From NCBI GenBank assembly GCA_963513935.1, contig OY740772.1, positions 107,605,797 through 107,669,796 of the forward strand: a DNA stretch of 64,000 bases, written 5' to 3'. The position numbers and the translations under genes were made by a program. The notes beneath the pieces are model-generated. The model searched no databases. It saw only the letters and a program-made list of their open reading frames with translations, and was not told the DNA's origin. Of the stretch, positions 1 to 14,517 are shown piece by piece. Numbering within the stretch: the first letter of the stretch is position 1; the number at the start of each line of letters is the position of its first letter. Origin of the DNA: Aphrophora alni (Eukaryota; Arthropoda; Insecta; Hemiptera; Aphrophoridae).

Positions 1-1917
1 AAAAACTCACTTTTTCGCCTAAAAAAACTGCAAGGGGGGTACCTTACTATTTTGCAAAGTTTGAAAATTGGCTGTTTTCTCGAATTAATTACTCAGAAAC
101 TATAAGAGATATTTTCGAATTGAAAACACCACAGTAAAATTTGAACTTTCTTCTTTCCTCATGTAGAATTTCGTATCATTACGATGTATAGTTAGGGAGC
201 TACAGGCGTTTTAAAAATGTATTGCAAGCGGCGAAACGTGAAATGTTAAAATCTGGTATTTTTATTGACATATAAATGGCAATAACTCTTAAACCATATG
301 AGATGTCGGAGTGATTTTTTCAGGGTTTATTATCCTCTCAATTCTGCATCTTCTCATGCCCATATCATTGGTTTTAAAAAATTTTGATCTTTTTTGAAAA
401 AAATTCAATCTGCAATTACTCCTTAACCCTTTGAGATTTCAAAGTGTTTTTTTCAGGGATTACTCTCTATTCAATTCTGCATCTTTTGATACCAATATCG
501 TTTGTATTGTTAAATGTTGAAATTTTTACAAAAAATTAGGTAAAAATGAAAAAATATTAAAAATTTTGAAATTTCAATAGCACCACTCGACTCCAAATTT
601 AATTCTACTTATAATAAGCTATAAAAACAATCAAAATTCAAAAACTCACTTTTTCGCCTAAAAAAACTGCAAGGGGGGTACCTTACTATTTTGCAAAGTT
701 TGAAAATTGGCTGTTTTCTCGAATTAATTACTCAGAAACTATAAGAGATATTTTCGAATTGAAAACACCACAGTAAAATTTGAACTTTCTTCTTTCCTCA
801 TGTGGAATTTTGTATCATTACGATGTATAGTTAGGGAGCTACAGGCGTTTTAAAAAGGTATTGCAAGCGGCGAAACGTGAAATGTTAAAATCCTGTATTT
901 TTATTGACATGTAAATGGCAATAACTCTTAAACCATTTGAGATGTCGGAGTGATTTTTTCAGGGTTTATTCTCCTCTCAATTCTGCATCTTTTCATGCCC
1001 ATATCATTGGTTTTAAAAAATTTTGATCTTTTTTGAAAAAAATTCAATCTGCAATTACTCCTTAACCCTTTGAGATTTCAAAGTGTTTTTTTCAGGGATT
1101 ACTCTCTATTCAATTCTGCATCTTTTGATACCAATATCGTTTGTATTGTTAAATGTTGAAATTTTTACAAAAAATTAGGTAAAAATGAAAAAATATTAAA
1201 AATTTTGAAATTTCAATAGCACCACTCGACTCCAAATTTAATTCTACTTATAATAAGCTATAAAAACAATCAAAATTCAAAAACTCACTTTTTCGCCTAA
1301 AAAAACTGCAAGGGGGGTACCTTACTATTTTGCAAAGTTTGAAAATTGGCTGTTTTCTCGAATTAATTACTCAGAAACTATAAGAGATATTTTCGAATTG
1401 AAAACACCACAGTAAAATTTGAACTTTCTTCTTTCCTCATGTAGAATTTCGTATCATTACGATGTATAGTTAGGGAGCTACAGGCGTTTTAAAAATGTAT
1501 TGCAAGCGGCGAAACGTGAAATGTTAAAATCTGGTATTTTTATTGACATATAAATGGCAATAACTCTTAAACCATATGAGATGTCGGAGTGATTTTTTCA
1601 GGGTTTATTATCCTCTCAATTCTGCATCTTCTCATGCCCATATCATTGGTTTTAAAAAATTTTGATCTTTTTTGAAAAAAATTCAATCTGCAATTACTCC
1701 TTAACCCTTTGAGATTTCAAAGTGTTTTTTTCAGGGATTACTCTCTATTCAATTCTGCATCTTTTGATACCAATATCGTTTGTATTGTTAAATGTTGAAA
1801 TTTTTACAAAAAATTAGGTAAAAATGAAAAAATATTAAAAATTTTGAAATTTCAATAGCACCACTCGACTCCAAATTTAATTCTACTTATAATAAGCTAT
1901 AAAAACAATCAAAATTC

Positions 1918-4900
1918 AAAAACTCACTTTTTCGCCTAAAAAAACTGCAAGGGGGGTACCTTACTATTTTGCAAAGTTTGAAAATTGGCTGTTTTCTCGA
2001 ATTAATTACTCAGAAACTATAAGAGATATTTTCGAATTGAAAACACCACAGTAAAATTTGAACTTTCTTCTTTCCTCATGTGGAATTTTGTATGATTACG
2101 ATGTATAGTTAGGGAGCTACAGGCGTTTTAAAAAGGTATTGCAAGCGGCGAAACGTGAAATGTTAAAATCTGGTATTTTTATTGACATATAAATAGCAAT
2201 AACTCTTAAACCATTTGAGATGTCGGAGTGATTTTTTCAGGGTTTATTCTCCTCTCAATTCTGCATCTTTTCATGCCCATATCATTGGTTTTAAAAAATT
2301 TTGATCTTTTTTGAAAAAAATTCAATCTGCAATTACTCCCTAACCCTTTGAGATTTCAAAGTGTTTTTTTCAGGGATTACTCTCTATTCAATTCTGCATC
2401 TTTTGATACCAATATCGTTTGTATTGTTAAATGTTGAAATTTTTACAAAAAATTAGGTAAAAATGAAAAAATATTAAAAATTTTGAAATTTCAATAGCAC
2501 CACTCGACTCCAAATTTAATTCTACTTATAATAAGCTATAAAAACAATCAAAATTCAAAAACTCACTTTTTCGCCTAAAAAAACTGCAAGGGCGTACCTT
2601 ACTATTTTGCAAAGTTTGAAAATTGGCTGTTTTCTCGAATTAATTACTCAGAAACTATAAGAGATATTTTCGAATTGAAAACACCACAGTAAAATTTGAA
2701 CTTTCTTCTTTCCTCATGTGGAATTTTGTATGATTACGATGTATAGTTAGGGAGCTACAGGCGTTTTAAAAAGGTATTGCAAGCGGCGAAACGTGAAATG
2801 TTAAAATCTGGTATTTTTATTGACATATAAATAGCAATAACTCTTAAACCATTTGAGATGTCGGAGTGATTTTTTCAGGGTTTATTCTCCTCTCAATTCT
2901 GCATCTTTTCATGCCCATATCATTGGTTTTAAAAAATTTTGATCTTTTTTGAAAAAAATTCAATCTGCAATTACTCCCTAACCCTTTGAGATTTCAAAGT
3001 GTTTTTTTCAGGGATTACTCTCTATTCAATTCTGCATCTTTTGATACCAATATCGTTTGTATTGTTAAATGTTGAAATTTTTACAAAAAATTAGGTAAAA
3101 ATGAAAAAATATTAAAAATTTTGAAATTTCAATAGCACCACTCGACTCCAAATTTAATTCTACTTATAATAAGCTATAAAAACAATCAAAATTCAAAAAC
3201 TCACTTTTTCGCCTAAAAAAACTGCAAGGGCCGTACCTTACTATTTTGCAAAGTTTGAAAATTGGCTGTTTTCTCGAATTAATTACTCAGAAACTATAAG
3301 AGATATTTTCGAATTGAAAACACCACAGTAAAATTTGAACTTTCTTCTTTCCTCATGTGGAATTTTGTATCATTACGATGTATAGTTAGGGAGCTACAGG
3401 CGTTTTAAAAAGGTAATGCAAGCGGCGAAACGTGAAATGTTAAAATCCTGTATTTTTATTGACATGTAAATGGCAATAACTCTTAAACCATTTGAGATGT
3501 CGGAGTGATTTTTTCAGGGTTTATTCTCCTCTCAATTCTGCATCTTTTCATGCCCATATCATTGGTTTTAAAAAATTTTGATCTTTTTTGAAAAAAATTC
3601 AATCTGCAATTACTCCTTAACCCTTTGAGATTTCAAAGTGTTTTTTTCAGGGATTACTCTCTATTCAATTCTGCATCTTTTGATACCAATATCGTTTGTA
3701 TTGTTAAATGTTGAAATTTTTACAAAAAATTAGGTAAAAATGAAAAAATATTAAAAATTTTGAAATTTCAATAGCACCACTCGACTCCAAATTTAATTCT
3801 ACTTATAATAAGCTATAAAAACAATCAAAATTCAAAAACTCACTTTTTCGCCTAAAAAAACTGCAAGGGCCGTACCTTACTATTTTGCAAAGTTTGAAAA
3901 TTGGCTGTTTTCTCGAATTAATTACTCAGAAACTATAAGAGATATTTTCGAATTGAAAACACCACAGTAAAATTTGAACTTTCTTCTTTCCTCATGTGGA
4001 ATTTTGTATGATTACGATGTATAGTTAGGGAGCTACAGGCGTTTTAAAAAGGTATTGCAAGCGGCGAAACGTGAAATGTTAAAATCTGGTATTTTTATTG
4101 ACATATAAATAGCAATAACTCTTAAACCATTTGAGATGTCGGAGTGATTTTTTCAGGGTTTATTCTCCTCTCAATTCTGCATCTTTTCATGCCCATATCA
4201 TTGGTTTTAAAAAATTTTGATCTTTTTTGAAAAAAATTCAATCTGCAATTACTCCCTAACCCTTTGAGATTTCAAAGTGTTTTTTTCAGGGATTACTCTC
4301 TATTCAATTCTGCATCTTTTGATACCAATATCGTTTGTATTGTTAAATGTTGAAATTTTTACAAAAAATTAGGTAAAAATGAAAAAATATTAAAAATTTT
4401 GAAATTTCAATAGCACCACTCGACTCCAAATTTAATTCTACTTATAATAAGCTATAAAAACAATCAAAATTCAAAAACTCACTTTTTCGCCTAAAAAAAC
4501 TGCAAGGGCGTACCTTACTATTTTGCAAAGTTTGAAAATTGGCTGTTTTCTCGAATTAATTACTCAGAAACTATAAGAGATATTTTCGAATTGAAAACAC
4601 CACAGTAAAATTTGAACTTTCTTCTTTCCTCATGTGGAATTTTGTATGATTACGATGTATAGTTAGGGAGCTACAGGCGTTTTAAAAAGGTATTGCAAGC
4701 GGCGAAACGTGAAATGTTAAAATCTGGTATTTTTATTGACATATAAATAGCAATAACTCTTAAACCATTTGAGATGTCGGAGTGATTTTTTCAGGGTTTA
4801 TTCTCCTCTCAATTCTGCATCTTTTCATGCCCATATCATTGGTTTTAAAAAATTTTGATCTTTTTTGAAAAAAATTCAATCTGCAATTACTCCCTAACCC

Positions 4901-7900
4901 TTTGAGATTTCAAAGTGTTTTTTTCAGGGATTACTCTCTATTCAATTCTGCATCTTTTGATACCAATATCGTTTGTATTGTTAAATGTTGAAATTTTTAC
5001 AAAAAATTAGGTAAAAATGAAAAAATATTAAAAATTTTGAAATTTCAATAGCACCACTCGACTCCAAATTTAATTCTACTTATAATAAGCTATAAAAACA
5101 ATCAAAATTCAAAAACTCACTTTTTCGCCTAAAAAAACTGCAAGGGGGGTACCTTACTATTTTGCAAAGTTTGAAAATTGGCTGTTTTCTCGAATTAATT
5201 ACTCAGAAACTATAAGAGATATTTTCGAATTGAAAACACCACAGTAAAATTTGAACTTTCTTCTTTCCTCATGTGGAATTTTGTATCATTACGATGTATA
5301 GTTAGGGAGCTACAGGCGTTTTAAAAAGGTAATGCAAGCGGCGAAACGTGAAATGTTAAAATCCTGTATTTTTATTGACATGTAAATGGCAATAACTCTT
5401 AAACCATTTGAGATGTCGGAGTGATTTTTTCAGGGTTTATTCTCCTCTCAATTCTGCATCTTTTCATGCCCATATCATTGGTTTTAAAAAATTTTGATCT
5501 TTTTTGAAAAAAATTCAATCTGCAATTACTCCTTAACCCTTTGAGATTTCAAAGTGTTTTTTTCAGGGATTACTCTCTATTCAATTCTGCATCTTTTGAT
5601 ACCAATATCGTTTGTATTGTTAAATGTTGAAATTTTTACAAAAAATTAGGTAAAAATGAAAAAATATTAAAAATTTTGAAATTTCAATAGCACCACTCGA
5701 CTCCAAATTTAATTCTACTTATAATAAGCTATAAAAACAATCAAAATTCAAAAACTCACTTTTTCGCCTAAAAAAACTGCAAGGGCCGTCCGTACCTTAC
5801 TATTTTGCAAAGTTTGAAAATTGGCTGTTTTCTCGAATTAATTACTCAGAAACTATAAGAGATATTTTCGAATTGAAAACACCACAGTAAAATTTGAACT
5901 TTCTTCTTTCCTCATGTGGAATTTTGTATCATTACGATGTATAGTTAGGGAGCTACAGGCGTTTTAAAAAGGTAATGCAAGCGGCGAAACGTGAAATGTT
6001 AAAATCCTGTATTTTTATTGACATGTAAATGGCAATAACTCTTAAACCATTTGAGATGTCGGAGTGATTTTTTCAGGGTTTATTCTCCTCTCAATTCTGC
6101 ATCTTTTCATGCCCATATCATTGGTTTTAAAAAATTTTGATCTTTTTTGAAAAAAATTCAATCTGCAATTACTCCTTAACCCTTTGAGATTTCAAAGTGT
6201 TTTTTTCAGGGATTACTCTCTATTCAATTCTGCATCTTTTGATACCAATATCGTTTGTATTGTTAAATGTTGAAATTTTTACAAAAAATTAGGTAAAAAT
6301 GAAAAAATATTAAAAATTTTGAAATTTCAATAGCACCACTCGACTCCAAATTTAATTCTACTTATAATAAGCTATAAAAACAATCAAAATTCAAAAACTC
6401 ACTTTTTCGCCTAAAAAAACTGCAAGGGGGGTACCTTACTATTTTGCAAAGTTTGAAAATTGGCTGTTTTCTCGAATTAATTACTCAGAAACTATAAGAG
6501 ATATTTTCGAATTGAAAACACCACAGTAAAATTTGAACTTTCTTCTTTCCTCATGTGGAATTTTGTATGATTACGATGTATAGTTAGGGAGCTACAGGCG
6601 TTTTAAAAAGGTATTGCAAGCGGCGAAACGTGAAATGTTAAAATCTGGTATTTTTATTGACATATAAATAGCAATAACTCTTAAACCATTTGAGATGTCG
6701 GAGTGATTTTTTCAGGGTTTATTCTCCTCTCAATTCTGCATCTTTTCATGCCCATATCATTGGTTTTAAAAAATTTTGATCTTTTTTGAAAAAAATTCAA
6801 TCTGCAATTACTCCCTAACCCTTTGAGATTTCAAAGTGTTTTTTTCAGGGATTACTCTCTATTCAATTCTGCATCTTTTGATACCAATATCGTTTGTATT
6901 GTTAAATGTTGAAATTTTTACAAAAAATTAGGTAAAAATGAAAAAATATTAAAAATTTTGAAATTTCAATAGCACCACTCGACTCCAAATTTAATTCTAC
7001 TTATAATAAGCTATAAAAACAATCAAAATTCAAAAACTCACTTTTTCGCCTAAAAAAACTGCAAGGGCGTACCTTACTATTTTGCAAAGTTTGAAAATTG
7101 GCTGTTTTCTCGAATTAATTACTCAGAAACTATAAGAGATATTTTCGAATTGAAAACACCACAGTAAAATTTGAACTTTCTTCTTTCCTCATGTGGAATT
7201 TTGTATGATTACGATGTATAGTTAGGGAGCTACAGGCGTTTTAAAAAGGTATTGCAAGCGGCGAAACGTGAAATGTTAAAATCTGGTATTTTTATTGACA
7301 TATAAATAGCAATAACTCTTAAACCATTTGAGATGTCGGAGTGATTTTTTCAGGGTTTATTCTCCTCTCAATTCTGCATCTTTTCATGCCCATATCATTG
7401 GTTTTAAAAAATTTTGATCTTTTTTGAAAAAAATTCAATCTGCAATTACTCCCTAACCCTTTGAGATTTCAAAGTGTTTTTTTCAGGGATTACTCTCTAT
7501 TCAATTCTGCATCTTTTGATACCAATATCGTTTGTATTGTTAAATGTTGAAATTTTTACAAAAAATTAGGTAAAAATGAAAAAATATTAAAAATTTTGAA
7601 ATTTCAATAGCACCACTCGACTCCAAATTTAATTCTACTTATAATAAGCTATAAAAACAATCAAAATTCAAAAACTCACTTTTTCGCCTAAAAAAACTGC
7701 AAGGGCCGTACCTTACTATTTTGCAAAGTTTGAAAATTGGCTGTTTTCTCGAATTAATTACTCAGAAACTATAAGAGATATTTTCGAATTGAAAACACCA
7801 CAGTAAAATTTGAACTTTCTTCTTTCCTCATGTGGAATTTTGTATCATTACGATGTATAGTTAGGGAGCTACAGGCGTTTTAAAAAGGTAATGCAAGCGG

Positions 7901-10862
7901 CGAAACGTGAAATGTTAAAATCCTGTATTTTTATTGACATGTAAATGGCAATAACTCTTAAACCATTTGAGATGTCGGAGTGATTTTTTCAGGGTTTATT
8001 CTCCTCTCAATTCTGCATCTTTTCATGCCCATATCATTGGTTTTAAAAAATTTTGATCTTTTTTGAAAAAAATTCAATCTGCAATTACTCCTTAACCCTT
8101 TGAGATTTCAAAGTGTTTTTTTCAGGGATTACTCTCTATTCAATTCTGCATCTTTTGATACCAATATCGTTTGTATTGTTAAATGTTGAAATTTTTACAA
8201 AAAATTAGGTAAAAATGAAAAAATATTAAAAATTTTGAAATTTCAATAGCACCACTCGACTCCAAATTTAATTCTACTTATAATAAGCTATAAAAACAAT
8301 CAAAATTCAAAAACTCACTTTTTCGCCTAAAAAAACTGCAAGGGCGTACCTTACTATTTTGCAAAGTTTGAAAATTGGCTGTTTTCTCGAATTAATTACT
8401 CAGAAACTATAAGAGATATTTTCGAATTGAAAACACCACAGTAAAATTTGAACTTTCTTCTTTCCTCATGTGGAATTTTGTATGATTACGATGTATAGTT
8501 AGGGAGCTACAGGCGTTTTAAAAAGGTATTGCAAGCGGCGAAACGTGAAATGTTAAAATCTGGTATTTTTATTGACATATAAATAGCAATAACTCTTAAA
8601 CCATTTGAGATGTCGGAGTGATTTTTTCAGGGTTTATTCTCCTCTCAATTCTGCATCTTTTCATGCCCATATCATTGGTTTTAAAAAATTTTGATCTTTT
8701 TTGAAAAAAATTCAATCTGCAATTACTCCCTAACCCTTTGAGATTTCAAAGTGTTTTTTTCAGGGATTACTCTCTATTCAATTCTGCATCTTTTGATACC
8801 AATATCGTTTGTATTGTTAAATGTTGAAATTTTTACAAAAAATTAGGTAAAAATGAAAAAATATTAAAAATTTTGAAATTTCAATAGCACCACTCGACTC
8901 CAAATTTAATTCTACTTATAATAAGCTATAAAAACAATCAAAATTCAAAAACTCACTTTTTCGCCTAAAAAAACTGCAAGGGCGTACCTTACTATTTTGC
9001 AAAGTTTGAAAATTGGCTGTTTTCTCGAATTAATTACTCAGAAACTATAAGAGATATTTTCGAATTGAAAACACCACAGTAAAATTTGAACTTTCTTCTT
9101 TCCTCATGTGGAATTTTGTATGATTACGATGTATAGTTAGGGAGCTACAGGCGTTTTAAAAAGGTATTGCAAGCGGCGAAACGTGAAATGTTAAAATCTG
9201 GTATTTTTATTGACATATAAATAGCAATAACTCTTAAACCATTTGAGATGTCGGAGTGATTTTTTCAGGGTTTATTCTCCTCTCAATTCTGCATCTTTTC
9301 ATGCCCATATCATTGGTTTTAAAAAATTTTGATCTTTTTTGAAAAAAATTCAATCTGCAATTACTCCCTAACCCTTTGAGATTTCAAAGTGTTTTTTTCA
9401 GGGATTACTCTCTATTCAATTCTGCATCTTTTGATACCAATATCGTTTGTATTGTTAAATGTTGAAATTTTTACAAAAAATTAGGTAAAAATGAAAAAAT
9501 ATTAAAAATTTTGAAATTTCAATAGCACCACTCGACTCCAAATTTAATTCTACTTATAATAAGCTATAAAAACAATCAAAATTCAAAAACTCACTTTTTC
9601 GCCTAAAAAAACTGCAAGGGGGGTACCTTACTATTTTGCAAAGTTTGAAAATTGGCTGTTTTCTCGAATTAATTACTCAGAAACTATAAGAGATATTTTC
9701 GAATTGAAAACACCACAGTAAAATTTGAACTTTCTTCTTTCCTCATGTGGAATTTTGTATCATTACGATGTATAGTTAGGGAGCTACAGGCGTTTTAAAA
9801 AGGTAATGCAAGCGGCGAAACGTGAAATGTTAAAATCCTGTATTTTTATTGACATGTAAATGGCAATAACTCTTAAACCATTTGAGATGTCGGAGTGATT
9901 TTTTCAGGGTTTATTCTCCTCTCAATTCTGCATCTTTTCATGCCCATATCATTGGTTTTAAAAAATTTTGATCTTTTTTGAAAAAAATTCAATCTGCAAT
10001 TACTCCTTAACCCTTTGAGATTTCAAAGTGTTTTTTTCAGGGATTACTCTCTATTCAATTCTGCATCTTTTGATACCAATATCGTTTGTATTGTTAAATG
10101 TTGAAATTTTTACAAAAAATTAGGTAAAAATGAAAAAATATTAAAAATTTTGAAATTTCAATAGCACCACTCGACTCCAAATTTAATTCTACTTATAATA
10201 AGCTATAAAAACAATCAAAATTCAAAAACTCACTTTTTCGCCTAAAAAAACTGCAAGGGCCGTACCTTACTATTTTGCAAAGTTTGAAAATTGGCTGTTT
10301 TCTCGAATTAATTACTCAGAAACTATAAGAGATATTTTCGAATTGAAAACACCACAGTAAAATTTGAACTTTCTTCTTTCCTCATGTGGAATTTTGTATC
10401 ATTACGATGTATAGTTAGGGAGCTACAGGCGTTTTAAAAAGGTAATGCAAGCGGCGAAACGTGAAATGTTAAAATCCTGTATTTTTATTGACATGTAAAT
10501 GGCAATAACTCTTAAACCATTTGAGATGTCGGAGTGATTTTTTCAGGGTTTATTCTCCTCTCAATTCTGCATCTTTTCATGCCCATATCATTGGTTTTAA
10601 AAAATTTTGATCTTTTTTGAAAAAAATTCAATCTGCAATTACTCCTTAACCCTTTGAGATTTCAAAGTGTTTTTTTCAGGGATTACTCTCTATTCAATTC
10701 TGCATCTTTTGATACCAATATCGTTTGTATTGTTAAATGTTGAAATTTTTACAAAAAATTAGGTAAAAATGAAAAAATATTAAAAATTTTGAAATTTCAA
10801 TAGCACCACTCGACTCCAAATTTAATTCTACTTATAATAAGCTATAAAAACAATCAAAATTC
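1918..10862. repeat. Seven-monomer higher-order repeat within the satellite
   Basis: Typing monomers 4-10 gives C C B' C C B' B', and monomers 11-17 repeat exactly that order. The two higher-order units are 4475 and 4470 bp long. Monomers 18-22 continue with C C B' C C. Type C has GTATGATTAC, ATCTGGTATT, ATAAATAGC and CTCCCTAACC. Type B' has GTATCATTAC, GGTAATGC, ATCCTGTATT, GTAAATGGC and CTCCTTAACC. Monomers 1-3 are A B A and lie outside this register. Such an order implies recent amplification of multi-monomer blocks by unequal exchange. Confidence 0.9.
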
Positions 10863-13800
10863 AAAAACTCACTTTTTCGCCTAAAAAAACTGCAAGGGCC
10901 GTACCTTACTATTTTGCAAAGTTTGAAAATTGGCTGTTTTCTCGAATTAATTACTCAGAAACTATAAGAGATATTTTCGAATTGAAAACACCACAGTAAA
11001 ATTTGAACTTTCTTCTTTCCTCATGTGGAATTTTGTATGATTACGATGTATAGTTAGGGAGCTACAGGCGTTTTAAAAAGGTATTGCAAGCGGCGAAACG
11101 TGAAATGTTAAAATCTGGTATTTTTATTGACATATAAATAGCAATAACTCTTAAACCATTTGAGATGTCGGAGTGATTTTTTCAGGGTTTATTCTCCTCT
11201 CAATTCTGCATCTTTTCATGCCCATATCATTGGTTTTAAAAAATTTTGATCTTTTTTGAAAAAAATTCAATCTGCAATTACTCCCTAACCCTTTGAGATT
11301 TCAAAGTGTTTTTTTCAGGGATTACTCTCTATTCAATTCTGCATCTTTTGATACCAATATCGTTTGTATTGTTAAATGTTGAAATTTTTACAAAAAATTA
11401 GGTAAAAATGAAAAAATATTAAAAATTTTGAAATTTCAATAGCACCACTCGACTCCAAATTTAATTCTACTTATAATAAGCTATAAAAACAATCAAAATT
11501 CAAAAACTCACTTTTTCGCCTAAAAAAACTGCAAGGGCGTACCTTACTATTTTGCAAAGTTTGAAAATTGGCTGTTTTCTCGAATTAATTACTCAGAAAC
11601 TATAAGAGATATTTTCGAATTGAAAACACCACAGTAAAATTTGAACTTTCTTCTTTCCTCATGTGGAATTTTGTATGATTACGATGTATAGTTAGGGAGC
11701 TACAGGCGTTTTAAAAAGGTATTGCAAGCGGCGAAACGTGAAATGTTAAAATCTGGTATTTTTATTGACATATAAATAGCAATAACTCTTAAACCATTTG
11801 AGATGTCGGAGTGATTTTTTCAGGGTTTATTCTCCTCTCAATTCTGCATCTTTTCATGCCCATATCATTGGTTTTAAAAAATTTTGATCTTTTTTGAAAA
11901 AAATTCAATCTGCAATTACTCCCTAACCCTTTGAGATTTCAAAGTGTTTTTTTCAGGGATTACTCTCTATTCAATTCTGCATCTTTTGATACCAATATCG
12001 TTTGTATTGTTAAATGTTGAAATTTTTACAAAAAATTAGGTAAAAATGAAAAAATATTAAAAATTTTGAAATTTCAATAGCACCACTCGACTCCAAATTT
12101 AATTCTACTTATAATAAGCTATAAAAACAATCAAAATTCAAAAACTCACTTTTTCGCCTAAAAAAACTGCAAGGGGGGTACCTTACTATTTTGCAAAGTT
12201 TGAAAATTGGCTGTTTTCTCGAATTAATTACTCAGAAACTATAAGAGATATTTTCGAATTGAAAACACCACAGTAAAATTTGAACTTTCTTCTTTCCTCA
12301 TGTGGAATTTTGTATCATTACGATGTATAGTTAGGGAGCTACAGGCGTTTTAAAAAGGTAATGCAAGCGGCGAAACGTGAAATGTTAAAATCCTGTATTT
12401 TTATTGACATGTAAATGGCAATAACTCTTAAACCATTTGAGATGTCGGAGTGATTTTTTCAGGGTTTATTCTCCTCTCAATTCTGCATCTTTTCATGCCC
12501 ATATCATTGGTTTTAAAAAATTTTGATCTTTTTTGAAAAAAATTCAATCTGCAATTACTCCTTAACCCTTTGAGATTTCAAAGTGTTTTTTTCAGGGATT
12601 ACTCTCTATTCAATTCTGCATCTTTTGATACCAATATCGTTTGTATTGTTAAATGTTGAAATTTTTACAAAAAATTAGGTAAAAATGAAAAAATATTAAA
12701 AATTTTGAAATTTCAATAGCACCACTCGACTCCAAATTTAATTCTACTTATAATAAGCTATAAAAACAATCAAAATTCAAAAACTCACTTTTTCGCCTAA
12801 AAAAACTGCAAGGGCCACCTTACTATTTTGCAAAGTTTGAAAATTGGCTGTTTTCTCGAATTAATTACTCAGAAACTATAAGAGATATTTTCGAATTGAA
12901 AACACCACAGTAAAATTTGAACTTTCTTCTTTCCTCATGTGGAATTTTGTATGATTACGATGTATAGTTAGGGAGCTACAGGCGTTTTAAAAAGGTATTG
13001 CAAGCGGCGAAACGTGAAATGTTAAAATCTGGTATTTTTATTGACATATAAATAGCAATAACTCTTAAACCATTTGAGATGTCGGAGTGATTTTTTCAGG
13101 GTTTATTCTCCTCTCAATTCTGCATCTTTTCATGCCCATATCATTGGTTTTAAAAAATTTTGATCTTTTTTGAAAAAAATTCAATCTGCAATTACTCCCT
13201 AACCCTTTGAGATTTCAAAGTGTTTTTTTCAGGGATTACTCTCTATTCAATTCTGCATCTTTTGATACCAATATCGTTTGTATTGTTAAATGTTGAAATT
13301 TTTACAAAAAATTAGGTAAAAATGAAAAAATATTAAAAATTTTGAAATTTCAATAGCACCACTCGACTCCAAATTTAATTCTACTTATAATAAGCTATAA
13401 AAACAATCAAAATTCAAAAACTCACTTTTTCGCCTAAAAAAACTGCAAGGGCGTACCTTACTATTTTGCAAAGTTTGAAAATTGGCTGTTTTCTCGAATT
13501 AATTACTCAGAAACTATAAGAGATATTTTCGAATTGAAAACACCACAGTAAAATTTGAACTTTCTTCTTTCCTCATGTGGAATTTTGTATGATTACGATG
13601 TATAGTTAGGGAGCTACAGGCGTTTTAAAAAGGTATTGCAAGCGGCGAAACGTGAAATGTTAAAATCTGGTATTTTTATTGACATATAAATAGCAATAAC
13701 TCTTAAACCATTTGAGATGTCGGAGTGATTTTTTCAGGGTTTATTCTCCTCTCAATTCTGCATCTTTTCATGCCCATATCATTGGTTTTAAAAAATTTTG

Positions 13801-14053
13801 ATCTTTTTTGAAAAAAATTCAATCTGCAATTACTCCCTAACCCTTTGAGATTTCAAAGTGTTTTTTTCAGGGATTACTCTCTATTCAATTCTGCATCTTT
13901 TGATACCAATATCGTTTGTATTGTTAAATGTTGAAATGTTTACAAAAAATTAGGTAAAAATGAAAAAATATTAAAAATTTTGAAATTTCAATAGCACCAC
14001 TCGACTCCAAATTTAATTCTACTTATAATAAGCTATAAAAACAATCAAAATTC

Positions 14054-14517
14054 AAAAACTCACTTTTTCGCCTAAAAAAACTGCAAGGGGGGTACCTTAC
14101 TATTTTGCAAAGTTTGAAAATTGGCTGTTTTCTCGAATTAATTACTCAGAAACTATAAGAGATATTTTCGAATTGAAAACACCACAGTAAAATTTGAACT
14201 TTCTTCTTTCCTCATGTGGAATTTTGTATCATTACGATGTATAGTTAGGGAGCTACAGGCGTTTTAAAAAGGTATTGCAAGCGGCGAAACGTGAAATGTT
14301 AAAATCTGGTATTTTTATTGACATATAAATAGCAATAACTCTTAAACCATTTGAGATGTCGGAGTGATTTTTTCAGGGTTTATTCTCCTCTCAATTCTGC
14401 ATCTTTTCATACCCATATCATTGGTTTAAAAAAATTTTAAACTGCAATTACTCGTAAACCCTTTGAGATTTTAAAGTGTTTTTTTCAGGGTTTACTCTCT
14501 ATTCAATTCTGCATCTT
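14054..14517. repeat. Decayed edge monomer of the satellite
   Basis: The last copy matches the consensus for about 370 bp with a mixed variant profile: B-like GTATCATTAC with C-like ATAAATAGC. It then loses the block between the two internal half-repeats, gains several substitutions (CATACCCATATC, CTCGTAAACC) and stops after CTGCATCTT. Unique AT-rich DNA follows. Confidence 0.9.

Larger units (their letters stand above)
1..14517. repeat. Satellite array, about 639-bp monomer, 22 full copies plus a partial
   Basis: Head-to-tail copies begin at 1, 640, 1279, 1918, 2557, 3195, 3834, 4473, 5111, 5750, 6393, 7032, 7670, 8309, 8947, 9585, 10224, 10863, 11502, 12140, 12779, 13416 and 14054. Monomers are 637-643 bp, AT-rich and nearly identical. 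Length changes come almost only from one GC-rich spot just after CTGCAAGGG. Three main variant types (A, B/B', C) are told apart by about ten linked substitutions, for example GTATCATTAC against GTATGATTAC and GGTATTGC against GGTAATGC. There is no open frame of useful length on either strand. The array starts before the window. Its right end decays in the last copy, as is usual at satellite edges. It is not recognised as a named family. Confidence 0.98.

Noticed and set aside
1..14517. Satellite monomer as a hammerhead carrier because of CGGCGAAACGTG
   Set aside because: No CTGANGA-type core or pairing stem II stands before the GAAAC in the monomer.
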